NCBI GenBank assembly: GCA_032358255.1
Contig: JAULBX010030817.1
Coordinates: 62,001 to 126,000, forward strand
DNA length: 64,000 nucleotides
Direction of reading: 5' to 3'
Origin: Heterotrichella gracilis
Taxonomy: Eukaryota > Sar > Xanthophyceae > Tribonematales > Xanthonemataceae
The stretch's first letter is position 1. Every line of letters starts with the position of its first letter. Shown here piece after piece: positions 12,298 through 24,266 of the stretch. A program made the translations under genes and the position numbers. The notes beneath the pieces are model-generated. The model did no database searches. It was not told where the DNA came from and saw only the letters and a program-made list of their open reading frames with translations.

Positions 12298-13464
12298 TTT
12301 GCCTGGATATCTGGCGCACAAAGGTTCCGGTGTGATTGGTTGATGGGATGTCAGGCTAGGAGATCATTCTCTATGCTCTATGCTCGCCACCATCAACGCA
12401 AACCTTTCCTTGCTTTAAACTAGAACATCTTGAAACAAACGCTTGATGCCCAAATGCGCTGTGGCGGCGAGTAGTGCTGGTTTGGGGCATAACTCAAAGC
12501 GCTGCTTCACAAGTGCAGCGAGCACTGCTCGGAGCAGCGATTCCCAGTGAAGGTGCAAGTGGCAAGGGAAAATGATACTGTGCGCGCAAGCGAGTGGGCA
12601 TTTTCAACCCACAAAGGTCAAGACTCTGCAGCCTGCCTGCAGTGCAGGACCTCTGCAGGACTCTGCTGGACTCTGGTCAAGACTGCGTTGAACCCACTGA
12701 AGTTTGTTCAAGAAGACGGATCTATGTGAGAAATCCGCCAAGCTCTGGCCTTCACCGCAACTGGGCGTGCAGCTGGTACGCAGAGGTGAGATGATTGGGG
12801 CATTCTTGGTGGGCATGCGGGTGGTGTTCGACACCAGATCTTGGCGTTCATGGCAACAACCAGTATATTCTCAGCCGTGCCGCTTCGTTGATGCTTCTAC
12901 CCTCGGGGCGGGAACCATGTCGACCCCCTGGTCTGGTGGGGGGGTGCATGCATGCATAATATATATTTCTACTGCAGGCGTCACCCGGGCAGCAGGCCTG
13001 TCTGTCCAGCTCTGAAGACTTATTATCCAGTCAATCATGCAAACCCACGACTGGATAATAAGTCTAGTTTGCTTGCCTGCATGCCGTCTCGGTTGGTTTC
13101 AATTAGGTTAGCTAGGCTTTGCCCCGAACACCGTGGCACGATTGCCCCCGCACACTTAGCACCTAGCAACCGCACAGTCTGAACGTAGTTCATGCGCTCT
13201 TCAACCATCCTTGCTCGACACTGGGTCGTCGTGGTGCGCGCATGAGACCACGCGGTGTGACCACATTAACCCTAATATGACGTACCTAGCCAAGTTGGGA
13301 AGCACTAGCTTATTGGCATAGACCGAGCAGCCTTGCAGTCCTTACCCACGACTGTCCAGCAGGAACAAAGCATTTCGTCCTTGCCTGCAGCTTAGACCTG
13401 GCCCTGGCAGCCCACCACCTCCAAGTGCAGGGCCAGCACCCACCTGCCCCACGCCATCCCCACC
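12298..13464. other. Intergenic region between divergent Sec61 alpha and TRP-like gene
   Basis: About 1.17 kb between two starts, so it should hold both promoters. It contains a perfect 17-bp inverted repeat at 13016-13065 and, just before it, a TGCATGCATAATATATAT stretch at about 12946-12966. No gene is supported. Confidence 0.5.
13016..13065. repeat. Perfect 17-bp inverted repeat, 16-nt spacer
   Basis: AGACTTATTATCCAGTC at 13016-13032 is mirrored without mismatch by its complement at 13049-13065. It lies about 400 bp upstream of the TRP-like start and 720 bp upstream of the Sec61 alpha start. It could be a bound operator-like site, a hairpin or the remnant of a small foldback element. Confidence 0.9.
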
Positions 13465-16400
13465 ATGGCGGATACCCAACCGCTGCTGGGCGGGTTGTGT
13501 GTGGAGTATGACAGCGTGGCGGTGCCTGTGGCGCCACTCACACCGGATGATGTCACCGCGCGACAGCTGCTCATGCTGCGCCCCGCAGAGGTACGGTGGA
13601 GCCTGCAGCTGCAGCCTAGCGCCCTGTGCACTCACGCCCACCCTCCCAGAAGTGCACCCTACCTGGTACCAAATGTTGGTGCTGGTGGAATGCACATCAG
13701 GAGCATGCCATGCCGCCAGTGCCTTTGCCCAGGGTGCCTGCACATGCCCTTCAACCGCACGTGTTGCAGCCTGCCGACCGCCCACAGTGCCTCGTCCATC
13801 CCGATTGGCACCGCACCTGCTTTGCTACCACCCCTGTAACCCTTTCATCTTACCCCCGCCCCCAGATGATCCGCTACCTGAACCACAAGGGCATGCACAA
13901 GCTGGGGGAGCTGTCTGTGCGTGACTCCACCGCCCTGCGCGCATTTGAGTCTGACAAGGTGCTGGCGCTGGGGGCGGAGTCAAGGCACCTGGACTGGCAG
14001 GCCATGTGGGGCCGCCACCTGGCGCAGTACGAGGACACTGCCTCCATGTGGACTGCTGCGGTGCAGGTGGAGGCCTGGGTGACTACAGTCAGGGATGCGG
14101 CAGGGACGGATGTGCAGGGAATTGTGAGTGGCGGTTGGGATGGGAGTGGGTGGTGGGGCGGTGGGGATGGACCTGACGGACATGCGGTCATGGCGCAACC
14201 ATGATTGGGGTGGTGGGGTTATGCCTGGAATGCATGCAGCCGCAGCTGTATGTTGTGCGCCAGTGTGATGTGCACCCTGTGTCGGCGGGAGAACGCAACA
14301 GGATAAATAACACAACAGTGCCATCCGCCACTGCCCCACACACCCATTTTCACCCCTGGCATACCGCGCGCTACCTGCCTGCTGACCTGTGTGGTGACCC
14401 CCTCCCTCCCCCCCGCAGCTCCACCCCCTGGTTGACCGCCTGTCTCGCGGTGCCTGCTCCATCAAGGTGTTTGGCCTGCCCATCGTGCGGGCGGTGGTCA
14501 ACTACAAGTGGAGCAGGTGGGGAGACAGTGGCAGGGCAGCGAAGCACCATGTACTGCCATAAAACATCAAGCCATACCGGCATTTGATGTTGCCATGCAG
14601 GAATCACTGCCCACTCTTCCATCCGCAGCTGCACGTTTGTATCGGTGTATTGGTTGTTTGGTGCACACACCCATCATGCGCATGCTTGCACATGTTGGAT
14701 GCCATTGCATGTCCGCCCAACACCGGCCACAGGGACAGGGACAGGCGGTGTCACTGCAAAAGGTGTATTTGCGGCACATCCCATGCCAATAGTGGTGCCA
14801 CTCCCTCCCTTCACCCCTTCCCTTCACCCCATGCAGCTTTGCCCTGCGCCTCCTCACTGCCCAGCTGTGCGTGTTCCTGGTGTGGCTGCTGTCCTTCAAT
14901 GTGTTCACGTACCTGCTGCAGGTGAGGCGATGGGACAGGGGCAAGGGGCTGCATACACATGACCCTGCCCCCGTATGGTAGTGCTGTCCTGTGTGCATGT
15001 TGGTGTGGGTGTGGACATGCGCATGTGTGGTCTCACAGTGTGTGGATGTCATGGTGGACAATGATTGATGCAGTTGCCGCACATGCAGACGTGCGTTGAG
15101 GGGCAGTGTCTGCTATGCCATGCAAGCGCAGGGGCTTTATGGACTGTGGTTGTAATCTAGAGTGCCACACTCCTTTAATGTGATGCCATGTGACGTGCAG
15201 GATGAGAGCCCCACCGCAAGCCTACCTGACCTCCTAGCCACACACAGGTACGCATGCGCATATGCTGTGTAATGCAATTGGACGCACTGTACAGCAAACC
15301 TCACTGTATGCACAGCACACGCCACACCGGCTGCAAAGCTGGTCCCCGTCCACCACCCCCACCACCCCTCCGCTGCGCAGGGGCCGCCTGACCGTCGCCT
15401 CCGGCTGCCTGTCCCTGGCCGCCATGCTCCCCTTCCTGTGCATTGAGGTGTCGTCACTGGTGGCGTACGGCTACGGCTGGTGCACCAACTACTGGAACGT
15501 GATTGACGTGGCCACGTTCTCCCTGCAGGTGAGGCTGCGGTACCAGTACTGCATGCAGCAAAAAATGCCCCACCCAACATGTTTTGCTGCGGTGCATTGG
15601 CCGCAGCTGGAATATATGTTACATGCCATGGTGCTCAGATTAACCAGCCACCAACAGTGCAATTCAACAACCATTTCTAACTAGTTTGTAGTGCAAAATT
15701 TGCCCAGCATGCACCACCTGCAGCAGTTACCCCCCCTTCCCCCACCCCTCAGATCTGCATCACCTCCCTCCACCTCACCCGTGCCTACCCCAGCTGCCTC
15801 ACCCTGGCAGTGGTGGCGCAGTCCATCCTGCTGTGGTTCAAGCTGCAGTACTTCTCGCGCGTGTTCAAGCAGACACGGTTCGCAATCATGGACGCAATGA
15901 ACAACGTGGTGTCGGAGGTCTGCTGGTGAGGACAGGGGGTGGCCACTTGTGCAACTTGTGTGAGGCTGGGCTCGCAATATTCCAGGGATGGGTTTCCTGC
16001 TGTAGCTGATGACTGTTATGTGTAGGGACTGGTGCACCACATCCCATGAAGCGCATGTGTATGCGCAGCTCATCCCCCGGGCATGCTGTACCCAGCACCA
16101 CCATCCACCCCACTGCTACACCACCCCTACACCCCTTGCAGGCCTGTCGCATGCCCTCGCCATTTGACTCTCCCCCCCACTGCCTTGCGCAGGTACTTTG
16201 TGTTCATCCTGTTCATGATGTGGGGCTTTGCCAACGCCTTCTACACGCTGTACCGCGCCGACCAGGAGCGCGCGGAGCAGTTTGCAACCATATGGACCTC
16301 ATTCCTCACAACCTTCACGTGGGCGATGTCGGGGGCGGACTTTGCATCCACACAGCAGACGCAGCATGCAGGTGGGTTGGAGGGGTGGGCGGTGGGCAAA

Positions 16401-18015
16401 AGTAGGGGAGCAACATGCATGCCCGCGTGTGGGGATGTCATGTTGCCATACCCACATGTGCATTTGACATGACGCCATACCTGCCTGTGCATGTGTCAGA
16501 ATGGGAGAAATCCTGTAGCATGTGGACACGCACACAGCCATTGGGATAGCAACGACCTAGTTTCGCGACCAGTTTGTCCAATGCCATGTCTAGTTAGTTA
16601 ATCACATGCATTCCAGCAATACAGCCAGATGTCATTGCCATGTCCCAACCCCAGCGGCCCCACTTTACATGCTTCCTTTCTCCCCTGCAGGCCTGTCCCT
16701 AGCCCTTGCGGTTCTGTACCAGTTCCTGATGGCCATGATCCTCATGAACATACTGTCGGGGACGATATTCGACACCATACAGAAGAACTCGGCCAACCAG
16801 GACCTCAAGTTGGTGAGACCACACACCCAAACACCACACACCCCGCACACACACAATGCATGTGCTGAGCTACATGCAGTACCCATATAGGTCATGTGCG
16901 CAACCAATCACCGCCCACACACCAGGAATTGCTCGAGTGTGTGCCATGCTAGGGCCTCCCTCCCCTCCCATACCATAGCCAGGCCCTGCCGCCTCCACTC
17001 ACCCCGCCACCTCAGCAGCCAAATTACACTCCCCCTACCATGCGCCCACACCCACACCACCATACAGTCCACTCCCCTCCTGCACCTTATTCCCAGATCC
17101 TGTACCGCGCAACTTACGCTCCTGCGCCCCCCCAAGGTGCTGTACCGCGCGCAGCTCATTGACGAGCTTGAGAACAGCCTCCCCCCGTGGCTGGAGGCTG
17201 CGCTGGGCGTGCCCCGGCCCGCATACATCCACGTGCTCACCCTGTCGCCGCAGGCACTGGAGGACCAGGACCTGGCGCTCATGCTCAATGGTGGGTGGGG
17301 GGGTGGGGGTGGGGGATCAGACACTGCATGATGGGTGGGAGGTGGTGGTGTTGTCGCTGACCCGTGGCCAGGTGGTGCAGCTACGGCACGCAGCATCCAC
17401 TGTGCGTGCACAATGGGAGGTGGTTGCCTGGTGCGGGTCCACCGCCGCACCCACAAGGAATGGGGTGGCGGATGCATTCCGCCCTGCTTGCTGAAACAGC
17501 ACATCTGTGTGTCCGTTGGTTCAGATGAGGCTGTTGAGGAGCTGATGTCTGGAGATGATGGGGCTGAGGAGGAGGAGGGCAAGGCACCAGCCACAGGTGC
17601 AGGGCACCTTTGCGCAGGCACTACCCATCCCACCGCAACCCCTGGCACCCACACACATGCCGTTGCGCTGGCGGGTAGCTGTGCTCCAGGCGTGGGTGTT
17701 GCGATGCATGTACATCTGCCCTTGTGCACACCGCCTGGCATACATCACGTGGTCATGTCATGTCATCACGTGGCTGCTACCTGGGCCACTGAGTTGCATG
17801 CATCCCCCTGAGGCGCAGAGCACTGCCCATGGTGACCACTCAAGTGGGGACAACCCTTGTGCGCACATGCAGGCGACAGCGGGTCCACCGCCGCTGCCCT
17901 GGATGGCCTGCGCCAGGAGGTGGCTGCGCTGCGTGAGGTGGTGGCCCAACTGGGGGCGCAGCTGAGTATGCAGATGGAGGCAGGGCCAAGGGGGAGCAAG
18001 GCAGTGCGCAGATGA
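13465..18015 (+). CDS. TRP-like six-helix cation channel
   Basis: Twelve exons (13465-13590, 13866-14123, 14419-14516, 14837-14921, 15201-15247, 15381-15528, 15753-15925, 16193-16371, 16691-16812, 17137-17290, 17525-17596, 17873-18015) give 534 residues with consistent phases. The layout is that of TRP channels. A soluble N-terminal 160 residues end in VVNYKWS. Six hydrophobic helices follow, at about 162-188, 207-232, 241-266, 267-292, 312-333 and 373-398. The NYWNVIDV motif opens the third, and a pore loop near 345-365 (FLTTFTWAMSGADF) lies before the last. After helix six come an acidic stretch and a short coiled coil (ALDGLRQEVAALREVVAQL). No ankyrin repeats are present in or upstream of the gene. 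TRPV/TRPA-like is my best family guess; a polycystin is less likely because the large extracellular loop is absent. Membrane location and calcium permeability are inferences from the family. Confidence 0.8.
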
Positions 18016-19775
18016 TGAAGGGGAGTCGGTGGCATGGTGGTGCTGGTGGACACTATGCTGGCAGGATGGATCCATGGCCATGGTGTCGCTGGTGAACGTC
18101 ACGTTCCAGAAATATCTTCAGGCAATCTGTGGGATATCAGTACCGTTTCAGTTGTGATTTTCAAAATCTGAAACAAACTATTAATAGTATACCGTACTGT
18201 TGGAAACCCAACGCGCACCCCCCAAAAACGTAATAAATATACCTAATGCGCACCTAATGCGCACCCCAAAACACATTTGGTTAATCTACCGCGCACCTAA
18301 CCCGCAGGGGTAGTGCCAATTAGTTACCACCCCGCACACCACACACCTGAGCCCTGCAGGTAGGGTGCAGCTACTGATTGCAGGTCTGTCCAGGTATCTT
18401 CTGCTACGAATAGCAGAGAGTGAAGAAGGGGTTTGACATGGAATCCAAAATCATTTCAGGGTTTAGGGTTCGTGTAGGGTTTTATTTCAGCAGGGTTTGG
18501 TAGCCTACTGGTTTATTTGTTGCTGAAAATTCACTGCAGTCGTGCAACTACTTTCGTTCGTATCAAACTACAGTATTGGCCTATTTCGACAACGACCAAC
18601 AGTGCAGCAGCAGATTGGGAACCCAGGCAATCGACGAACCGAATCGAGGGCGGGTTTTGACGTGCAGTGATGTCGTCGAAGCGGGCACTCTTTCATTAGT
18701 ATCATACGAAGTTGCGCGTTTACCTTGCGACTCTTCGAACTGTTTGAGCTTCTGCCTCCAGGTTTCGAGCTAACGCGCAGGCCGAGATGTAATTAATTTA
18801 TCTAACGCGCGGCCACTGCGCAGGCCGTAAATGATGAATTAATTATGACTGCGCACTAACGCGCAGGTTCATTAATAAAGCGCGTTGGGTTTCCAAGAGT
18901 CCGGTATACAGGTGGCAATTTATGCAATCTGGCAGACAAAATGATCGATATCGTGATCAGATCAATGGCATTCTGGCATGCATGGAGCTCAGCCAGTCAC
19001 CTCACAGCGCCGCACAGCGCAATATGCTTGAAAATTACCATATATAATCATTTATGCCTGCGTAGGCCCAGCGGGTGACAACAGTGTGACACAGTGGTCA
19101 TCATCAATATTACTCCCGGTCCTGGACCACTGGAGCTGCTCATGAGCTGAGCACTGCTGCAGGCTGATTTTCTTGGGTACTATAATAATTATTGTTGCGC
19201 ACGCAACAATGCGCACTGCGAAATGTGATCATGATTGCAAAGTCATGACTTCAAATTTGCAATTGATTACCACATGAACAGTTGACTGATTAAATTTACA
19301 GAGTGCGAGATGTAAGCTCGCACGTAAATTCTCAGCTGCAAGATGTGTACGTATGATCACCGTGATTGGATCTGATACTGGCCGCAGCCAACGCAAGGCT
19401 TCAAGCAGTGCCACTCAGTACCTAGTACTAGGACGGGTTCCCTGACTGACTTGACTTGGGGGCTATGCGTAGTTGCTATGCCGCCTTATTTATGCCTTTG
19501 GCGTCTGTTTTCTTTTCTTTTCTTTTCTTTTTCTGTAGTACTGGGCACACATCCTGTATAATATTTTATCACAACGCATCAATATAATCCTGATGTCCAC
19601 CTCTATTTCAAGATGTTTCCAATAGGGAGTACGGTGCCGCAGTCCCAGTTCTCCAAGCTGCAGTCCCAGTGACTGTAAGGCTCAATCGCGCAAGCTCCTT
19701 CAGTGACGCACTGGGTGTCAAAATCACGGCAATCACTTCCCATGGCTTCGCAACTACTCCCCTCCCCTGCCCTCC
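18016..19775. other. Intergenic region between convergent TRP-like and NOSIP genes
   Basis: About 1.76 kb between two 3' ends. Nearly half is the inverted-repeat transposon at 18190-18906. The rest is AT-richer than the genes and includes a TTTTC tandem run at about 19508-19532. No gene is supported. Confidence 0.6.
18190..18906. mobile_element. Non-autonomous DNA transposon (MITE), TA target duplication
   Basis: The ends are 27-30-bp inverted repeats. 18187-18216 and the complement of 18880-18909 match at 28 of 30 positions and share TTGGAAACCCAACGCGC. Placing the ends at TACCG/CGGTA leaves a TA on each side (18188-18189 and 18907-18908), as for Tc1/mariner-type elements. Inside there is no frame long enough for a transposase. 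Sub-terminal copies of a CTAAYGCGCA motif occur at both ends, in the left part as TAATGCGCACC and in the right part as CTAACGCGCAGG; they could be transposase-binding sites. The superfamily is an inference from the TA duplication alone. Confidence 0.75.
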
Positions 19776-22493
19776 TCAGTTCATGAAGCTTAGCCCCCCT
19801 GCGCTGCGCGCCCCCCCATGCTGCCCCCGCAGGTCAGCCAGGCCAGAGCCAGGCCCAAGGGGGAAGTAGCGAGCCGACTGCAGAAAAAGGGGGAGGCAAT
19901 GTCAGGGGGCGCCACACAGTGACAGGGCAGGACTCGCAGTTGGAATGTTCAGATATTGCAGGCCCATGATAGCTGCGGAGTGGGGATGAGTGGGACATCA
20001 ACTTCGAAATTCATCCCAGCGCAGGGTTTGACGTTCCAGGAGAGGTGCAAACAGCAGTGCCCGCACATGTATGATGTGCCAGGGGCTGCATGCACCCCAT
20101 CGCCAAAGGCGAGCACCTGTTAGGGCATACGCCTTCCCCCACAGCCATGTGCGCGCAGGCACTCCCTCTGTCCCCAAACCTACACCACCACCTACCTCCG
20201 TCTTCTCCTTGTCGTGCGCCGCAAAGCCCGTCCCCCCCCGTTGCAGCTCGATGACCCCCCCCTCCTTGATGCGCACCCCGTTGAACACCCCCTCGGGCTT
20301 GATCAGCTTGCGGTACGTCTCCTCTAGCACAACGTCGCCTGTGCAGAAGGGTATGTCACGCAAATTGGGCTTGGCGTGTGGGGTATGGCACACACAGCAA
20401 GCACATTGGGTGGGCCAGGCACTGCGCCATGATCAGCCCAGTACACATGCACAAAGCAGGTAATGGCCTTACGCTGCAGCACCCCACACAGCACCCCGAT
20501 GCCACCAGCACAGCGGCTCTCCCCTAACGAAGCACCACCATTGCTGTTCATCCACCCATACACACCCACATATCTCCTTCCCCACCCCCTGCGGCCCCAA
20601 TGGCACTCCTCCACCCCACCCACCGTCCCCCCGTCTCCCCACCTGTGGCCTTGAGGCACAGCAGCTTGCTGGAGTTCTTGAAGGTGTCGGTCGTGAGCGG
20701 GTCCATGTAGCGGTTATTGCTGCCGCCATCGACATCCCCCGGCACCGGCGTCAGCTTGACCCCGACCAGGTCCTTCATCCTCAGCTTCTTGCCAGAGGCG
20801 GGGCAGGTGGTGTCGGAGGGCGGCCGCGGCAGCAGGATGCGGCTTTCGGGGGTCTGGGAGGGAACCCAGAAGGCGCGCAGCTCCTGGGGTGGGTGGTGGG
20901 AAAAAGGAATATTTGGGGCCATGTGCAAGGCGTTTGGAAGGGTTGAGATGGGATCCAACCGGCGCGCTCTGGGAGAAGATAAACCAAGCTTAACCTTGAC
21001 ACCCTAAGGAGATGTTCTTTTGGTTGTATCGAGGGGCAGGCCCTTTGCTATGTATACATTAGCAAATTGCAGTTCAATGGTTTTTGAACTTTCATGCATG
21101 CGTTGGCCTGTGTCGAAGTGATATTGCATTGTGTGTAGGGTCCATTCCTCCTGCACGTATTGACACCCAACCACCCACCTTTGCCTTGTCCGCGTTCTCC
21201 TGTATATTGTACACGCTTGTCACCACGCGCTTGTCAGCCTGGGCAGCCTGGGCCTCACTGGCAAGGGCAGCCTGCAGCGCACCCGCGGTGGCGTCGCTTG
21301 CGCCCATGTGGTTCTGGCGGTCAAAGGCCAGCAGGGAGGCCTCGTGCTGCACATCAGCCAGCTCTGCGGCCTGCAATGGGGAGGCGTGGGAGGGTTTTCA
21401 CCAGGGTTTTGCGGGTCCTGTGGTGGACACCAGGTGCACACCAGCCAGCCCTGCCAACCTAGCAAGGGGTTTGGTGACGAGTCCATGCAGAGCGTGTGGG
21501 CATGTGGGCGCATGCACTGCTTCCCCGCACTGGTCCCGTGGTCCAATGCTGCACAGCTGCACCACACAGCCATAAGGCGTGAGCCACATCCAACCGCCCC
21601 ACCCCACCTTCCTCTGCAGCTCCTGCTGCTGCGCCTCCCACGCCGCCAGCTTCCTCTTATTTGCCTTCTTCTGAGCCACCAGGTTCTCAAGGATGGCCTC
21701 GCGTGAGAACAGGTGGCCCTCGGGGCAGCACACCGGGTCCTGTGGAGGGAGGGAAGACGATGGGGCTCAACGGCGGGCTAGTGCATGAGGGTGGGATAAA
21801 TGCCGTCGCAGCGGCATGCCGAGTATGCGCTGGATAGGATGAGGGTGCAGGAACATGGGTGCAGTGCATGTATGCCGGGACCATGCGTCCAATGCAACTC
21901 GTGGACCCACGTGCTGGGTCAGTAGCAGTATGTGGGTGCCTGCCATATGCGTAGGGTTTTGCCAGGGTTTTCGTACCACCACTGGCTGCAGCGTTAGGCA
22001 GCAGTCATCGAAGTTGCCTGTGGAGTCCTGCGCCACACACACAGGCAGGTGGGCAGGGAGGGGGGTAGCAGTGGCAGGTGGCCAGTGTGCGGTGCCTCGT
22101 CGCCCCACCTCGCCACCAACAGGAGGCCCTCCATGCAGCCATGCGCCAGGTGGGTATAAGTTGGCTCCCACTGGCGGGTCCCACTGGAGCTTCCAGGGTT
22201 GTAAAATACTACATTAAATGGGTCGGCGCAGTCACAAACCATTAACAAAAGGCTTGTAAAATATCTAAATTAATTGGGCCGGCGCAGTCATAAACCATGA
22301 ACAAAAGGCGCATGCGCCCTGCCCTGCGCCTCGGTGCATGCATGAGCACATGTATGTGCCCTACCCATCACGGCCCACCCACCTTCCCCAGCCGCTCCTT
22401 TGCAGTACCGTGGCCCAGCGCGCGTCTCTCCGCATAGGTCAGCGCCTCCACCCCCATGGTCCCGGCATTCTTGCTGTGGCGCTGGCCACCCAT
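19776..22493 (-). CDS. NOSIP: NOSIP / CSU1-type U-box E3 ubiquitin ligase
   Basis: NOSIP proteins are nuclear E3 ubiquitin ligases with a split U-box; the plant member CSU1 targets COP1/SPA. Seven exons on the minus strand (22493-22383, 22027-21977, 21739-21608, 21370-21179, 20883-20643, 20338-20196, 19877-19776) give 323 residues, close to the usual 300-310. The N terminus MGGQRHSKNAGTMG and FDDCCLTLQPVVDPVCCPEG are the zinc-nosip signature. REAILENLVAQKKANKRKLAAWE is the following helix. The second U-box half is CPASGKKLRMKDLVGVKLTPV, and the conserved end contains ARYFPLGPGSGLADL. The exon 2 donor could be three bases earlier, which would change only one valine. The antisense small orphan gene begins 1.05 kb upstream. 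Confidence 0.9.
22199..22309. repeat. Two-copy 55-bp tandem repeat in NOSIP intron 1
   Basis: Two adjoining units, 22199-22253 and 22254-22309, both start TTGTAAAATA and end AACAAAAGGC, with GGCGCAGTCA in the middle. They differ at a few positions and by one base in length. The repeat is inside the first intron and is AT-richer than its surroundings. Confidence 0.85.
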
Positions 22494-23541
22494 GGTGACA
22501 GGAGGGGTACACTGCCGCTGCTATTGGTGCTCTTACACAGTTGATGCGTGGGCTCGCTGCAGGATGCTGGCTCACCCCTGCCTGGGGGTTATTGCTGGCT
22601 GCTGCTGCTATGTGAGTCTGTGCACGGCCATGCCAGTTCAAGGCGACTGCTGTCTCTGCACTCGCCTGGTCCTTCCTCCACTGCCGACTGTTTTTGATCT
22701 GTGATGATTTCTGCGTTGAGATGCTGCAGGCCAGGCCTATGCTAACGGTGCTTGTCTGTCGCTGTGATTGCTGTGTACCTGAACGTGCGTTATGCATGCA
22801 CATGCATGCACATGCAAAGGAAGTACGAGGGCGTTCGCAGTGTGCCGGCAGGGCGTTATCAAGTTATTACCAGGAGTTGACAGCGCCCAAGCCCAGCAAA
22901 CTGCAAAGGTTGTGATCGGCCAGCGTGTATATTCCTGCTGAAAGGGCTCAAGCTGAAGCGACTCGACTGTTTGACGCATGAATGCATGCATATACACCAA
23001 TATACACCGGAAGGGAAACTACGAGGGTGTGCACATATACCCTGAAATACACCCATATAGAGGGTGTGCATGCACAGTTTTTCAGGTACCAGTCGCTATC
23101 CGTCCTCTGCGACTGCCTCCATAATTGAGTGCTGCCAGGCACCACCACCACCTACCTCCACCAATGTGACCTTGGTTTGGTTTCTGCCAAGGACGTATCC
23201 AGCACTCGATCACCTCGGCGCTGGCCCCAGTGCCCCAAAGTACTTCCTCCTGAGACAGACAGCTGCCAAGGTGTGCCGCCAGGTCGTTATGCTGCAACAA
23301 CCACTGCATGCTTTGAGCTGCAGGTGACCTGCGGGACACCACTCCCCCTGAACGCCACAAGCGGTTATACTTCTGGGTATGTCTGCACGCCCATCGTGTA
23401 TATGTGCATTCCCACCATGTATGTTGCCCTAGGCTTACTGAATCCAAGCGCCTCAGGTTGGTTTCCACCCGTCACACCACCTCCCTGCAGGGCCTGCCAT
23501 GACAGCCCCCCTGGCCCGCACCTGCTGACACACAGCCAGCC
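22494..23541. other. Intergenic region between divergent NOSIP and small orphan gene
   Basis: About 1.05 kb between two starts. It holds GCATGCACAT-type simple sequence near 22795-22815 and the direct repeat GAGGGTGTGCA near 23024 and 23060. A long plus-strand frame beginning near 23129 runs into the next gene in another frame and is not supported. Confidence 0.5.
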
Positions 23542-24266
23542 ATGGCGCACCCAGAAGACCCTACCCAAGACCCTGACCCCGAACCGCTACCCCTACCCCC
23601 TGGCGTGTCCCCTGCCCGCGCCGCCCTGCAGACCGTGCTCCTCGAGAGCGTGTTGGCAGTGGAGGAGATGGTGGAGGCCTTCAAGGGGTTTAGCTTGCTG
23701 CCACACGCGCCACTGCAGCGCAAGCTGCCGTACTACGAGTGAGTTGCCTAGGTTCGGGACCGAATGTGTTGATGTGTATGCAATGTGCATTGCGTCGCGG
23801 CCATGGTTTTGCTCTGCCCCTGCTGGATGGACCATCGGCAGGCAGGCGTGGGGCTGGCGGGGGGCAAGCAGGACAGGTAAACCCATGCTGCAGTGTGTGG
23901 CAGCGGTACATGCAGGGAGGCACATGCAGATGGTGCAGAAGTCAGGTACCTAGCCTACTGTTACTGGTCATCCGTGCCTCCCCATCGCACTACATGGTGC
24001 ACCCTCCAGAAGCCCCACCAATGGCAGCTCACCCCCCATCCCCCAATCCCAGGCAAGCCATAGCTGACCCCGAGCGAGCGGTCCTCCTCCCGCCCAAGCT
24101 GCGCGCGGTGCTGGCCAGCCGGGAGCGCCACCCCACACCCAGCCTCACCCGCCAGCAGCTGCAGCAGCGGCGCCGCGGTGCCTTCCACGGCTACGCACCA
24201 GGCCTGGGCACGGTGTTGGTGGCAAACCTGGCGCTGCTGTGGGTGCTCACGCACGTGCAAGTTTGA
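23542..24266 (+). CDS. Small predicted tail-anchored membrane protein of unknown family
   Basis: I do not recognise this protein. Two exons (23542-23738 and 24053-24266) join in phase 2 to 136 residues across a GTGAGT donor and a CCCAG acceptor. Residues 1-25 are acidic and proline-rich. Residues about 28-50 form a predicted amphipathic helix (LLESVLAVEEMVEAFKGF). The middle is basic (RQQLQQRRRG), and the last 20 or so residues are a single hydrophobic segment (GLGTVLVANLALLWVLTHV) with only a few residues after it. This is the layout of a tail-anchored protein of the ER, mitochondrial or plastid outer membrane. The clean splice junction and the change in composition at both ends support it as a real gene. 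Confidence 0.6.

Noticed and set aside
13465-18015. Polycystin (PKD2) or voltage-gated channel
   Set aside because: No large loop after helix one and no regular Arg/Lys ladder in helix four; the NYWN motif and pore region fit TRP better.
23129-23953. Plus-strand frame of 274 codons overlapping the small orphan
   Set aside because: Different frame, runs through the spliced intron and has no domain; the 23542 start with its splice pair explains the region better.
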